Of a DNA stretch of 64,000 nucleotides, positions 1 to 8,515 are shown in pieces. The notes beneath the pieces are model-generated. The model had not been told where the DNA came from. It ran no database searches and saw nothing but the letters and a program-made list of their open reading frames with translations. Source of the stretch: Alkalicoccobacillus murimartini (GTDB lineage Bacteria > Bacillota > Bacilli > Bacillales > Bacillaceae_D); assembly GCF_030813245.1 (NCBI RefSeq), contig NZ_JAUSUA010000003.1, forward strand, positions 186,001-250,000, in the 5' to 3' direction. Within the stretch, counting starts at the first letter, position 1; the number at the start of each line of letters is the position of its first letter. A program made the position numbers and the translations under genes.

Positions 1-257
1 ATGGACAATATGGCATTAGTGTCAATGCTATTGCGCCAGGTGTTATTCTAACGGCGATGGTAGAAGGCTCGTTCAAACAAATCGGTGGGGACAACTGGGA
101 GCAAGCAATGGCTGACTTTGTCAGTGTGAACCCTAAGAAACGTTTTGGTAAGCCAGAAGAAGTAGCAAATGTCGTTGCCTTCCTACTTTCAGGAGAAGCA
201 GAATTTGTGAATGGACAAGTCATTGCTATTGATGGCGGACAGTCTTCTAATTACTAA
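1..257 (+). CDS. Short-chain dehydrogenase/reductase, C-terminal fragment
   Basis: The reading frame is open from base 3, so the gene begins before the window and only about the last 84 residues are visible. They show the C-terminal hallmark of classical SDR oxidoreductases: SVNAIAPG soon after the entry, and a terminal VNGQVIAIDGG segment that forms the end of the Rossmann-fold core. The cofactor-binding and catalytic Ser-Tyr-Lys part is outside the window, so the substrate cannot be guessed. It converges on a second SDR gene but belongs to a separate transcript. The family call is firm; any specific activity is unknown. Confidence 0.85.
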   Translation, partial: GQYGISVNAIAPGVILTAMVEGSFKQIGGDNWEQAMADFVSVNPKKRFGKPEEVANVVAFLLSGEAEFVNGQVIAIDGGQSSNY

Positions 258-281
258 GTAAAAAAGTGATACCACGTAAAA

Positions 282-316
282 ACAATCCACCTCAATATTG
301 AGGTGGATTGTTTTTT
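282..316. terminator. Intrinsic terminator, probably bidirectional
   Basis: A 12-bp GC-containing stem (ACAATCCACCTC with GAGGTGGATTGT) around an AATATT loop is followed by a T run on the plus strand and preceded by an A run. It ends the first SDR transcript and can also stop the convergent gene. Confidence 0.85.
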
Positions 317-424
317 GTTTTAGACTCAAGCGGATATAAAATTGTTAGGAAATGTTATTCGTTAGAATGGGATTAACACATCTTGATTACGTTTTAGGAT
401 CAAGAAGTAAAGTGGACAACCATC

Positions 425-1180
425 TTATTTTATTTTAAAGCTCAAGAAACCATCATCAACAGGAATAGTCTGCCCATTCACGGCACTCGCTTCATCACTA
501 AATAAAAAGGTTACGACACTGGCTACTTTTTCTGGCTTGATAAGTTCACCACGCATATGCTGTTCGGCAAGTGCGGCTTTCACCTCAGGTGCATCTCCAA
601 GAATGGGGGTGTCAATAAATCCTGGTGCCACTCCCACGACTCGAATCCCATGTTCAGCTAGTTCAAGAGCAGCTGACTTTGACATCATCACAACGGCAGC
701 TTTAGCGGCATTGTAATTAAAACTACCTGTTGCTGCAATGGATCCATAGATAGAAGCTGTATTCACGATTGTACCTTGGACACCCAGTTCAACCATTTTC
801 TTGGCTCCATAATAAATGCCATAATAGACACTATGTTGATCGACATCAATTACTTTATGATAGGACTCAGGGTCCATTTCAAGCAGTGGCTTGACCAAGC
901 CAATACCGGCATTGTTAAACAGGCCATTAAATGTTCCGAATGTATCAGCAGTCCAATCAATGAGGGTCTTCACATCATCTCCGTTGGATACGTCAATTTT
1001 GTAAGCTGCGGCTTTTCCAGAAATGCTTTCAACTTCTTCAAGCACGTGTTTCGCTGCTTCTTCGTTAAAGTCGGCAATAATTACAGTGGCACCTTTTCCT
1101 GATAATTGAAGAACCGTTTCTTTTCCAATCCCACTTGCTCCACCTTTCACAATAATGACCTTACCAGTTAAATCGGACAT
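425..1180 (-). CDS. SDR family oxidoreductase
   Basis: This is a 251-residue classical-length short-chain dehydrogenase. The cofactor loop is GGASGIG at residues 13-19 (usually TGxxxGIG; the Thr is Lys here), NNAG lies at 89-92, and the catalytic residues are Ser143, Tyr156 and Lys160. Where most family members have the tetrad Asn (VNLxG), this protein has VDQHS, so that Asn appears to be Asp. An acidic residue after beta-2 (IADFNE) suggests NAD rather than NADP. It is monocistronic, convergent with the upstream SDR and divergent from the GNAT gene. The substrate is unknown. Confidence 0.85.
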   Translation of the reverse strand: MSDLTGKVIIVKGGASGIGKETVLQLSGKGATVIIADFNEEAAKHVLEEVESISGKAAAYKIDVSNGDDVKTLIDWTADTFGTFNGLFNNAGIGLVKPLLEMDPESYHKVIDVDQHSVYYGIYYGAKKMVELGVQGTIVNTASIYGSIAATGSFNYNAAKAAVVMMSKSAALELAEHGIRVVGVAPGFIDTPILGDAPEVKAALAEQHMRGELIKPEKVASVVTFLFSDEASAVNGQTIPVDDGFLSFKIK

Positions 1181-1274
1181 AACTCATCTCCTAAATATAC
1201 GTATTTCTTCCCATCTAGGTATGTCCTATAATAAAAAATATATGCTTAACTTACTTTGAAAAGGATGGATAACC

Positions 1275-1727
1275 ATGCTTATTAGGGAGCTTAAACAAAA
1301 CGAGGAGATTCCATGGACATTGCTTTTGGCTGCAGATCCGTCGAGAGAATTGGTCAAAAAATACGTAGCTCAAGGAGACAGCTTTGTCGCTGAACGAGAT
1401 GGAGAGATAGTAGGAGTGATTGTCTTACTTCCCATCACTCCAATGAAGCAAGAAATAATGAACATCGCTGTGGCGGAAGACGTTCAAGGTCAAGGGATAG
1501 GAAAACGACTCATTGAATATGTGTTAAAAGCAGCAGTGAAAAAGAATCTTCAAGTGGTTGAAGTAGGCACAGGTAATTCAAGCATGGCAGCCCTCAGTTT
1601 CTATCAAAAATGCGGCTTTCGTATGGATCGGATCGATCATAATTATTTTGTGCGAAACTATGATGAGAAAATTGAAGAGAATGGAATTTGGTGTAGGGAT
1701 ATGGTCAGGTTAGTGTATGAGGTGTAG
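1275..1727 (+). CDS. GNAT family N-acetyltransferase
   Basis: The 150-residue protein has the length and fold signature of the GNAT superfamily, which transfers an acetyl group from acetyl-CoA to an amine. The CoA pyrophosphate-binding loop QGQGIG is at residues 71-76, after the beta-4 strand MNIAVAED, and a typical AALSFYQKCGF segment lies near residue 110. An AAGGATGG-type ribosome-binding site precedes the ATG. It is divergent from the SDR gene. The acceptor substrate cannot be told. Confidence 0.88.
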   Translation: MLIRELKQNEEIPWTLLLAADPSRELVKKYVAQGDSFVAERDGEIVGVIVLLPITPMKQEIMNIAVAEDVQGQGIGKRLIEYVLKAAVKKNLQVVEVGTGNSSMAALSFYQKCGFRMDRIDHNYFVRNYDEKIEENGIWCRDMVRLVYEV

Positions 1728-1740
1728 GGTTTAAAACATC

Positions 1741-1938
1741 TTATCTTTTTTTTCCGAACTTCATAATTAACACAGAGAGAAGTCCAAAGAAAAGCCCTAG
1801 AGTGACGGACCGTTCTATAACCTGATCGAATTCTGTCATAAGTGGGTACTTATTCAGGACATTTCTTATGAATTTGACCGTGAAATTAGCGATAAATGAA
1901 AGAAGTAGACAACCAACAAAGAGAGTAACATATTTCAA
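1741..1938 (-). CDS. Small membrane protein, TTG start
   Basis: I take the TTG at 1938 as the start because a strong AAAGGAGTG ribosome-binding site sits 7 bases upstream. The longer ATG form at 1977 has no such site and would place the Shine-Dalgarno inside the gene. The 65-residue product has two hydrophobic segments (about residues 3-20 and 43-60) separated by a charged loop, and a basic GKKR-type C-terminus. No family was recognised. It converges with the GNAT gene, the stops being only 13 bases apart. Confidence 0.55.
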   Translation of the reverse strand: MKYVTLFVGCLLLSFIANFTVKFIRNVLNKYPLMTEFDQVIERSVTLGLFFGLLSVLIMKFGKKR

Positions 1939-2025
1939 TGAAATCACTCCTTTAGATAAATAATAGGATGGTAACATTAATTTTCACATGTCTAACGGAA
2001 GCGAACAAGTCCAAATTCGCCTACA

Positions 2026-2366
2026 AGAGACTGAAACAACTCGTGTAAGATGAAATAACGAATAAATAAAGGTGAAGATGAACAATATGGCTGAATTATA
2101 ATCGTCTGCCTAACACTAAACAAGCGGACGAAAATGGATGGCCGACACCTGCGGGATAAAAAGGTATATTGAACGAACCGGGCATGCCCGGTTCCTGGTT
2201 CGTTCAATGCCTGCCCGCGGTAAGCGTGCCCCATTTTCGGGAGCGATAACGGAGAACCCATATTCGGCTATTCTCTGAACCCTTTTTGTTTAGAATCTCT
2301 GTTAACTATATTTATATAAAAAGGCCTAACAATGCTGTGTCTAACGACGTCATTGTTAGGCCTTTA
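2026..2366. repeat. Intergenic repeat element, copy 1
   Basis: This gene-free stretch begins with a GACTGAAACAACTCGT-like sequence and contains GATGAACAATAT, both shared with the element near 29241. It ends in a hairpin with a perfect 15-bp stem (AAAGGCCTAACAATG at 2320-2334 with its complement at 2351-2365), again like the other copy. The middle, about 2120-2260, is GC-rich, with outer arms that are roughly complementary (GAAAATGGATGGCC versus GGGCACGC...CCATTTTC) and a palindrome at the centre. It looks like a non-coding mobile or structural repeat. No transposase is present. Confidence 0.55.
2168..2208. repeat. Nested perfect palindromes
   Basis: A 12-bp outer inverted repeat (ATTGAACGAACC with GGTTCGTTCAAT) encloses a perfect 20-bp palindrome at 2175-2194, GAACCGGGCATGCCCGGTTC. 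It lies at the centre of the intergenic repeat and could form a stable hairpin or cruciform. Confidence 0.85.
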
Positions 2367-2404
2367 TTCTGGTTATAAGTCGTCTGTCTCAGACACTTTT
2401 CTAA

Positions 2405-2563
2405 TTACTTCTTATGTTGCTTATCCTCATACTCTGTTTCTGGCATCCCGTAATCCCCGTTCATTTCTTGTTCATCTTGATCAAGACCTATGGAGTCCGT
2501 TCTATCTGAACGTTGGTCGTATTTCTCTTGTTCTTCATTGCGTTCCTTTTTGTACTCTTTCAT
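2405..2563 (-). CDS. Small hydrophilic protein (52 aa)
   Basis: An ATG at 2563 is preceded by an AGGTGGTG ribosome-binding site 6-7 bases upstream and opens a 52-codon frame ending in TAA. The product starts MKEYKKERNEEQEKY and is extremely rich in Glu, Asp, Lys, Arg and Gln, with no hydrophobic core, so it is probably disordered or a small helical stress protein. It overlaps a longer plus-strand open frame that has no ribosome-binding site and a poor composition. No family was recognised. The good start context is the main support. Confidence 0.6.
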   Translation of the reverse strand: MKEYKKERNEEQEKYDQRSDRTDSIGLDQDEQEMNGDYGMPETEYEDKQHKK

Positions 2564-2826
2564 ATTTATCACCACCTGAGTATAGGATAAACAGAGTAGA
2601 GCTTGATTATGTAATAAAGTAAGGTTTAATTTGAGAAAGGAGGGTATATATGGGATAGATATGGAGCGCTAAAATGGAAGAGTTACTGAGTTTTTGGCTG
2701 TATATATTTTAACGTGGAAGACTTTGTTATTATTTGTTATACTTGAAGTTATTGTCATTGGTCCGATATGGATTATGATAAATTGATTTTATCACACGGT
2801 TTTTTATTTAGAAGGAGGAGAAATGT

Positions 2827-3492
2827 ATGGAGAATGAGCAACATAATCAAGAAAAGTTAAATCCCTGGCTACATATCTGGTTTAAGCCGCGGGCGGTTAT
2901 TAGACAAGAACTGGATAAACCTAATCGAGAAAAGAATTTTATACTTATTGCAATTATTATTGGGATCCTATCAATTTTTACTGGATATACAACAGAAGGT
3001 ACTGAAGTTAATATTGGTTTTATAGCTCTTATTGCTATATTAGTAGGACCTCCATTTGGTCTGATCATTCTGTACTTTAGTTCTTGGTTAACATCTGTAG
3101 TAGGTAGGTGGCTTGGTGGAACAGGTAAAGCGGCTGATCTTAGAGTTTCAACCGTTCGAGGGTCTTTAGTGACCTCGATTGCTACTATACTGCTAAGCTT
3201 TGTTGATATGTTAATGCGGGGTGAAGATTATTTCAAAGCTATATCATTGCAAGGTGAACCTGGGGAAATAAATGCCTCTGAAATTGCAGCTTCATCTACT
3301 AATCCTATTCTGACCTTATTAATGATTATTGTTATTATTTGGACGATGATTATTAGTCTAAAATCAATTGGAGAGGCACATGGATTTTCTGCATGGAAGG
3401 CTCTGCTAACTGGGCTGATAATAGCGGCAATGATTATCATTCCGATAGTTCTGCTTGTTTTCTTGTTTATAGGAATTGCAATGCTAATCTGA
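2827..3492 (+). CDS. Yip1 domain membrane protein
   Basis: The 221-residue protein starts with a soluble segment, NPWLHIWFKPRAVIRQ, typical of bacterial YIP1-family proteins. About five hydrophobic segments follow (about residues 38-58, 62-88, 112-130, 153-178 and 190-220). The family is related to Yip1 proteins of membrane traffic, and its bacterial role is unknown. A GAAGGAGGAG ribosome-binding site precedes the ATG. Bases 2564-2826 upstream hold only AT-rich promoter-like sequence. It is monocistronic and shares a bidirectional terminator with the convergent sugar-binding lipoprotein. Confidence 0.8.
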   Translation: MENEQHNQEKLNPWLHIWFKPRAVIRQELDKPNREKNFILIAIIIGILSIFTGYTTEGTEVNIGFIALIAILVGPPFGLIILYFSSWLTSVVGRWLGGTGKAADLRVSTVRGSLVTSIATILLSFVDMLMRGEDYFKAISLQGEPGEINASEIAASSTNPILTLLMIIVIIWTMIISLKSIGEAHGFSAWKALLTGLIIAAMIIIPIVLLVFLFIGIAMLI

Positions 3493-3501
3493 TATGAAAA
3501 T

Positions 3502-3536
3502 AAGACCCTCTACCTAATTCATAGGTAGAGGGTCTT
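3502..3536. terminator. Bidirectional terminator
   Basis: A 15-bp near-perfect stem (AAGACCCTCTACCTA with its complement) lies exactly between the convergent Yip1 and sugar-binding-protein genes. Confidence 0.85.
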
Positions 3537-3539
3537 ACA

Positions 3540-4805
3540 TTATTCACCAAGCATTTCTCTAGATATGTTCGCAGCTCGTTCTAGTGCTTCTTGAGCTGAA
3601 AGATCCCCTAAAAACATCAGTTCATAGATATCGCTTAGTTCTGTTGCAAGTCCTGGAGCTGTATTTTCATACTTAGCCACTCGGCCTACCTCTCTGGCAT
3701 CAACAAGGTATTGAATATGTTCGGGTTCTTGTTGATCAAGGACTACGTCATCTATGCCTTCAACGGATGGTATAGCATTACCTTGAGCTGTCAGCCTAAT
3801 TTCCTGTCCTTCTTTAGATGTGTAATAGGATTGGAATAACTTAGCTTCTTCGGGATGATCACTATTTGCATTTACCGCTAAGTAACCCATACCAACACCT
3901 GCTGTTTCTATCGGGTTCTCCGTGTTACTTGGCCATGGAATGTAGTCAAAGTCTAGGTCTGTATCTAAAAACATAGGAGTGAGCCATCTGCCTGCTCCAA
4001 CCAATCCTACTTGATTAGACATAAACATGGCTTCCGTTCCTTGCCCTTCAGGTAAAGTCCCTGCAAAAACAAAATTATCGTCACGGACCATCCGTGTAAT
4101 GAACTCATACGCCTCAAGAGTTTTTGGATCATTATCCGCTACGATCGAATCATCGTCAGCAAATAAACCGCCATTAGTCCATATCCAATTAAGAATGGAT
4201 TCATGGGAATTCTCTTGGACAAATCCGTATTTACCGGCGTCGCGTAATAGATCTGTGATTTCTTCAACAGCATCCCAATTCCATTCGCCTCGATCGAAGT
4301 ATTCTTGAGGAGATGTTGCCCCAACTTCATCCAACAACGTTTTATTGTAATAGAAGAGGTATGGGTTAGTATCCACGGGCAATGCATAGACTACATCATC
4401 TTGAATAGCGGGGCCCCAAATGTCACCGGTAGTGAATTCCTCTAGTTTTACATAGGATTCGTCAGACTCTAGAAAGTCTGAAATAGGTGCAATCGTTTCG
4501 TTCTGGATTAATGTAGACACATCACCTGCGGATAAATAGAATAAGTCGGGTGCCTGACCGCCCTGTAATCTAGTTGAAAGTGTTTGAAAATAATCGCCGC
4601 CTATTCCATTGAACTCAACATGAATGTCATCATGCTGTTCATTAAATGAATCAACAGCCCTTTCGTATACCTTCATTTCCTCTGGATTTCCCCATGCTGA
4701 AAAAGTCAGCTGTACGGCTTTGTCGTCTCCTGAACTGGATGAGCTACAAGCCCCCAAAGCTGATAGTAAACTAATAGCCAATACGAAACGAATTCCTTTT
4801 CTCAT
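3540..4805 (-). CDS. ABC sugar-binding lipoprotein (family 1 SBP)
   Basis: The 421-residue protein has a lipoprotein signal peptide ending in the lipobox LGAC (about residues 16-19), then a mature family-1 extracellular solute-binding protein: AVQLTFSAWGNPEE, GGQAPDLFYL, and a TNPYLFYYNK hinge region. Such proteins deliver mono- or oligosaccharides to CUT1 ABC importers. No permease or ATPase gene adjoins it, so it is an orphan that must use components encoded elsewhere. A cre-like site lies just upstream, which fits carbon-catabolite control. The sugar specificity is unknown. Confidence 0.85.
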   Translation of the reverse strand: MRKGIRFVLAISLLSALGACSSSSSGDDKAVQLTFSAWGNPEEMKVYERAVDSFNEQHDDIHVEFNGIGGDYFQTLSTRLQGGQAPDLFYLSAGDVSTLIQNETIAPISDFLESDESYVKLEEFTTGDIWGPAIQDDVVYALPVDTNPYLFYYNKTLLDEVGATSPQEYFDRGEWNWDAVEEITDLLRDAGKYGFVQENSHESILNWIWTNGGLFADDDSIVADNDPKTLEAYEFITRMVRDDNFVFAGTLPEGQGTEAMFMSNQVGLVGAGRWLTPMFLDTDLDFDYIPWPSNTENPIETAGVGMGYLAVNANSDHPEEAKLFQSYYTSKEGQEIRLTAQGNAIPSVEGIDDVVLDQQEPEHIQYLVDAREVGRVAKYENTAPGLATELSDIYELMFLGDLSAQEALERAANISREMLGE

Positions 4806-4831
4806 AAAGAAGTTCCCCCTAATTAACTATT

Positions 4832-4845
4832 TTAAAGCGCTTTCA
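4832..4845 (-). promoter_or_regulatory. cre-like catabolite-response site
   Basis: On the minus strand the sequence reads TGAAAGCGCTTTAA, a close match to the CcpA operator consensus TGWAANCGNTNWCA. It lies 27 bases upstream of the sugar-binding lipoprotein start, where CcpA binding would block expression. Confidence 0.65.
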
Positions 4846-4955
4846 TTTAGATCCTGAGCAGTCGTTACTCATTTAAGTATAAAGAGTTTCTAGGCGACTA
4901 CTCTTCTATTTTTATAACTATCTTCTGAGCAAGCATTCTAAAATCGTCACCGAAA

Positions 4956-5864
4956 TCATGATGTTGTCTTTCTAGATATGATCGGTTTAAGCTGCACATA
5001 AGCGACGGCTATCGCGATACATAGTATGCCAATCACTTGTAAAGGACTTAGGTTGCGTCCAAGTAGAAGGACATCTAAAAAGGCGATTTCTACTAGCATG
5101 AGGTTATTGATCAGGCTACTTTCAAAAGCTTTAAGATGTTTCTGAGTCCAAGTCCATAGATAAAACGCAAGACCGCCATTGATCACTCCTAGCCAAAGTA
5201 AAATGAAGAGCAGTTTCATGTTAAAAGGTGGTATTCCTTCTACAGATAAACCGATGATGAGAAGACTCAATGCACCAATGAACATCGGCCGTATAACCAA
5301 ATCCTCCGTACGAACGTGTTTTTGATGAATGAAGTGGCGGTTTATCGTTAGGTTTAGCGCATAGCCAATTGAAGAAAGGAGAACGAGTCCAATTCCAATT
5401 ACATTAGTCTCACCGAAATCCCACGGGAAAAAGTAAAGAAGCACACCAGTCGCTAATCCGATAAAAGCGAGCAGGGACGTTTTGTTTTGACTTTCTCTCA
5501 TCCAAATGAAGTCAACGAGCAAAACCATACATGTGTTACCTATACTTAATAGTAAAGAGGTTTGCGTAGGGTTCATAAAGAATTGTCCTGAATATTGCAA
5601 TCCTTGTGCCATCGTAAATCCTGTGAGCCCGATAAGAATGAGAGTTCCCCAGGGAAGACGAGAGTGACGGGGAGATTCACTGGCTTTAAACATTCTCATG
5701 CCTTTGATAAAGACTGCGAGGAACGTAGCTGCGATCATGTAACGCATCCCTGCGAGTGTAAGGGGCTTGATCTCTTGATCAAAAGCCCATTCATTTAAAA
5801 TGTAGGAGCTCGACCAAAGTAAAGTTACGATAATGCCAGCTAAAAAAGCGATCCATCTATTCAT
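4956..5864 (-). CDS. EamA/DMT family transporter
   Basis: The 302-residue protein has about ten hydrophobic segments in two EamA repeats, starting WIAFLAGIIVTLLWSSSY, the usual entry of drug/metabolite-transporter-superfamily exporters. A short positively charged tail ends the protein. It is transcribed divergently from the SgrR-like regulator at 5968 across a 103-bp region holding a long inverted repeat, so I infer that it is that regulator's target. The exported compound is unknown; family members often handle amino acids or metabolites. Confidence 0.85.
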   Translation of the reverse strand: MNRWIAFLAGIIVTLLWSSSYILNEWAFDQEIKPLTLAGMRYMIAATFLAVFIKGMRMFKASESPRHSRLPWGTLILIGLTGFTMAQGLQYSGQFFMNPTQTSLLLSIGNTCMVLLVDFIWMRESQNKTSLLAFIGLATGVLLYFFPWDFGETNVIGIGLVLLSSIGYALNLTINRHFIHQKHVRTEDLVIRPMFIGALSLLIIGLSVEGIPPFNMKLLFILLWLGVINGGLAFYLWTWTQKHLKAFESSLINNLMLVEIAFLDVLLLGRNLSPLQVIGILCIAIAVAYVQLKPIISRKTTS

Positions 5865-5900
5865 GATCCATCCACCTCTCTTTACATTTAGTATAGATTG

Positions 5901-5951
5901 TAAAAGGTGAATAAAAAGAGTAGTCTAACGATATATAAATTTCACCTTTTA
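5901..5951. promoter_or_regulatory. Inverted-repeat operator in the divergent region
   Basis: TAAAAGGTGAA at 5901-5911 and its exact reverse complement TTCACCTTTTA at 5941-5951 are separated by 29 bp between the EamA transporter and the SgrR-like regulator. The right arm overlaps the sequence just before the regulator's ribosome-binding site. It is a strong candidate binding site for that regulator. Confidence 0.6.
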
Positions 5952-5967
5952 TACATGGAGGGTATAC

Positions 5968-7731
5968 ATGAACCACTGGGATCATTACAAGGTACTTAGT
6001 GAGCAGTTTGAGCACATCAATGATGGAGAACGAATTCCGGTATCGGTGAAAGAATTAGAAGAAATCTTATTTTGTACAAGAAGAAATGTCATTCTAATCT
6101 TAAAAAAGTTGAGTAGTCTTGAATGGATTGAATGGCAACCGGGTATTGGACGATCAAAGCAGTCTTATCTTATTATGCATAAAGACATGCAGGAGCTTTT
6201 GTTAGAGAGAATACAATGGCTTCTTGAACAAGGAAAAATAAAAGAAGCCCTCACTATACTTGAAGAGTTGGATTTGACGAGTGAATGGAGGAATAAGGTC
6301 TTAGGTTGGCTGCAGGAAAAACAAGGGTATCGACAGGAACTAAATAACGGAAGGAAGCAGGACGTCCTGCAATTTCCGTACTTTAGAAGAATGACTAGCT
6401 TTGACCCTATAAAAGCCATCCGGCAGACAGAACTTCACATGATCGAGCAAATATATGATGGTCTGTTGAAAAGAGATTGTGACAGTGGAGAAGCGGTTCC
6501 GCATATTGCTCATCATTGGCAGGTCAATCAAGGTATGACAGAATGGACCTTTTATTTGCGTAAGCATGTCCTATTTCACAATGGTCAGGAATTAACTTCT
6601 GATGACGTAAGGTTCACCTTGGAAAGATTAAAGAAAGCAGATAATTGGATGTATCGAGGGTTACGATCTGTAAACTGTATTGATGAATATACGATCGTTC
6701 TTACTTTCCATACACCATGTCCTCTTTTGCCACGTTATTTGGCCTATCCAAGTTCAGTAATCTTGCCAGCTTCTACGGAGGATCTTGTACGTCATCCTAT
6801 TGGTACGGGGCCATATCGCCTTGTTTGCGATAGCCAAGACCTTGTGGAACTTCGTGCATTTGATTCTTATTTTAATGGGAGGCCATTGCTCGATATCATT
6901 CGGATGTGGATTTTGCCTACCTATTATGCAGGTGAGATGCAGCGGAGAGCAGATATTCAATTTTTCCCGTTTCTTCTAGATGAGAATAGGGAAGTGAGTG
7001 AATGGAACGAAATTTCCAAAGTGGATCTAGAACGCAAGGTATTAGTGTGTAATAGCAAGAAAGAGGGGGTTTTGCGAGATAGTCCTGTTAGAAAGGCGAT
7101 TGCTCAGTTTATTGATTCAGAGAAGCTCATCCAGGAGTTGGGCCAGAATCGATACCAACCCTGCACAACTCTTTATGCAAAATCTAGACACAAGGTGGAG
7201 CTTAGTCGGTCGTCAACAGTGGAAGGTGAAACAACTCTTACGCTTTATACGAATGAAGAGTCGTTGAATGTACGTGATGCAGAGTGGCTTGCAGAATATC
7301 TTCGATTAGATGTACATGTTGAAGTAGTTACTGTCCCTATTCATAAGTTGATACAAGAGCATGTTCGGGAGAAAGCAGATCTTATTCTTTTCTCCATGGT
7401 GAACACAAGTGATCGTGAGCTTTCATTTCTTCACTTTTTACTAGGTAATGGTGGTGTAGTGGTGAACCTGCTTAAAGAGGAGCTCTCTACTAAAATAAAT
7501 CAAATGGTGGAAAAAGCTACTACACAGCGTGAACCACGTGACGTACTAGAGCAAATAGAGAAGATGTTAACTGAAACATACTCCGTCATACCCTTATATA
7601 AAACCGTGCAGCATGCCTATATTCATCCAATGGCACAGGGCGCAAATCTTGATGATTTTGGATTCCTACAGTATAGAAAATTATGGTTTAAGTCTCCAAG
7701 TAAGTCTTATAAAATTGACCCGAATAGATAA
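5968..7731 (+). CDS. SgrR-like regulator with solute-binding domain
   Basis: The 587-residue protein joins an N-terminal winged-helix DNA-binding domain of the SgrR_N type (about residues 1-110: VKELEEILFCTRRNVILILKK) to a C-terminal family-5 oligopeptide/nickel-type solute-binding domain (about 150-570: ARHxx-like segments, LTSDDVRFTLERLK, HPIGTGPYRL). It has no signal peptide, so the binding domain is cytoplasmic and acts as a ligand sensor. In E. coli SgrR this layout senses sugar-phosphate stress. Here the divergent EamA exporter is the likely target. The ligand is unknown. Confidence 0.8.
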   Translation: MNHWDHYKVLSEQFEHINDGERIPVSVKELEEILFCTRRNVILILKKLSSLEWIEWQPGIGRSKQSYLIMHKDMQELLLERIQWLLEQGKIKEALTILEELDLTSEWRNKVLGWLQEKQGYRQELNNGRKQDVLQFPYFRRMTSFDPIKAIRQTELHMIEQIYDGLLKRDCDSGEAVPHIAHHWQVNQGMTEWTFYLRKHVLFHNGQELTSDDVRFTLERLKKADNWMYRGLRSVNCIDEYTIVLTFHTPCPLLPRYLAYPSSVILPASTEDLVRHPIGTGPYRLVCDSQDLVELRAFDSYFNGRPLLDIIRMWILPTYYAGEMQRRADIQFFPFLLDENREVSEWNEISKVDLERKVLVCNSKKEGVLRDSPVRKAIAQFIDSEKLIQELGQNRYQPCTTLYAKSRHKVELSRSSTVEGETTLTLYTNEESLNVRDAEWLAEYLRLDVHVEVVTVPIHKLIQEHVREKADLILFSMVNTSDRELSFLHFLLGNGGVVVNLLKEELSTKINQMVEKATTQREPRDVLEQIEKMLTETYSVIPLYKTVQHAYIHPMAQGANLDDFGFLQYRKLWFKSPSKSYKIDPNR

Positions 7732-7794
7732 CCGTTCTTTTTCATATATATGATAAGAATTCTACTTGGACTCTTTGACAAGAGGTGGTGTGAT

Positions 7795-8514
7795 ATGACA
7801 AATCAAGCGTTATTAACAAAGGTTGAAATGAATGATGCATCGATTGTTCCAGATTGGCTTACTCAAGAATATCGTACCTTTCATGAGATTGTTACAGACA
7901 AAACCTTTCCATGTTATTTTGGTATGAAAGCAGAGAATAAAGGGGAACTGAGATATGCGTATCTCTTGCAGGAGGATTGGTCTAATCTTCCGAAAGCGGT
8001 AGACCAATTTTTAAAGTTGTTTACAAGCCCTCCCTTTATCCGGCATGGGCTGTTTGTGTTTGTTGAACCTGAAAAGGAAGAGAAAACATTAGAGTATTAC
8101 CGTGATTACTTTTGGCGTATCCTTCAGTATCTACATGAGAACGATACAGTCCCATGGCCTGAGGAGAGTCCAAAGGATCCGGAGCACTATTTGTGGGATT
8201 TCCACTTTGGTGGGGAACCAATCTTTGCGTTTGGCAATGCACCTGCTTATAAGCAGAGAAAAACACGGGATCTGGGCAATAGCCTAATTCTTGGCTTTCA
8301 ACCGCGTAAAATCTTTCAAGGATTAGAAGGGACAGAAAAAGGAGGAATTATGTCTCGTGAAAAGGTACGAGAGCGTGTAGAGGTTTGGGATCAGCTCCCT
8401 ACACATCCGGACATTAGTCACTTTGGTGACCCAGATCATAATGAATGGAAGCAATTTTTTATTGGCGATGATAGTAAACCTATTAAAGGGAAGTGTCCTT
8501 TTTTTCATAAGTAA
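7795..8514 (+). CDS. YqcI/YcgG family protein
   Basis: The start is set at ATG 7795 because AGAGGTGG lies 6 bases upstream; a longer frame from 7750 lacks a site. The 239-residue soluble protein carries the conserved features of the YqcI/YcgG family: FPCYFGMKAENKG near the N-terminus, DFHFGGEPIFAFGNAPAY in the middle, and GKCPFF at the end. The biochemical function of the family is not known. It follows the SgrR-like gene by 63 bp and has its own terminator, so it may be co-transcribed with the regulator. Confidence 0.82.
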   Translation: MTNQALLTKVEMNDASIVPDWLTQEYRTFHEIVTDKTFPCYFGMKAENKGELRYAYLLQEDWSNLPKAVDQFLKLFTSPPFIRHGLFVFVEPEKEEKTLEYYRDYFWRILQYLHENDTVPWPEESPKDPEHYLWDFHFGGEPIFAFGNAPAYKQRKTRDLGNSLILGFQPRKIFQGLEGTEKGGIMSREKVRERVEVWDQLPTHPDISHFGDPDHNEWKQFFIGDDSKPIKGKCPFFHK

Positions 8515-8515
8515 T

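Noticed and set aside
379-406. A third phased tract, from TCTTGAT at 381 and ATCAAGA at 399
   Set aside because: The two heptamers face each other and no 20-21 bp series surrounds them; this may be a simple inverted repeat or chance.
2475-2486. TCTTGATCAAGA as a regulatory palindrome
   Set aside because: It lies inside the 52-codon gene, encoding Leu-Asp-Gln-Asp, and has no phased neighbours.
1992-2622. Open frames on both strands (89 and 96 codons) across the repeat and the small gene
   Set aside because: They lack ribosome-binding sites, have Cys/Phe/Ser-rich random composition, and run through hairpins. The small minus-strand gene explains part of the region better.
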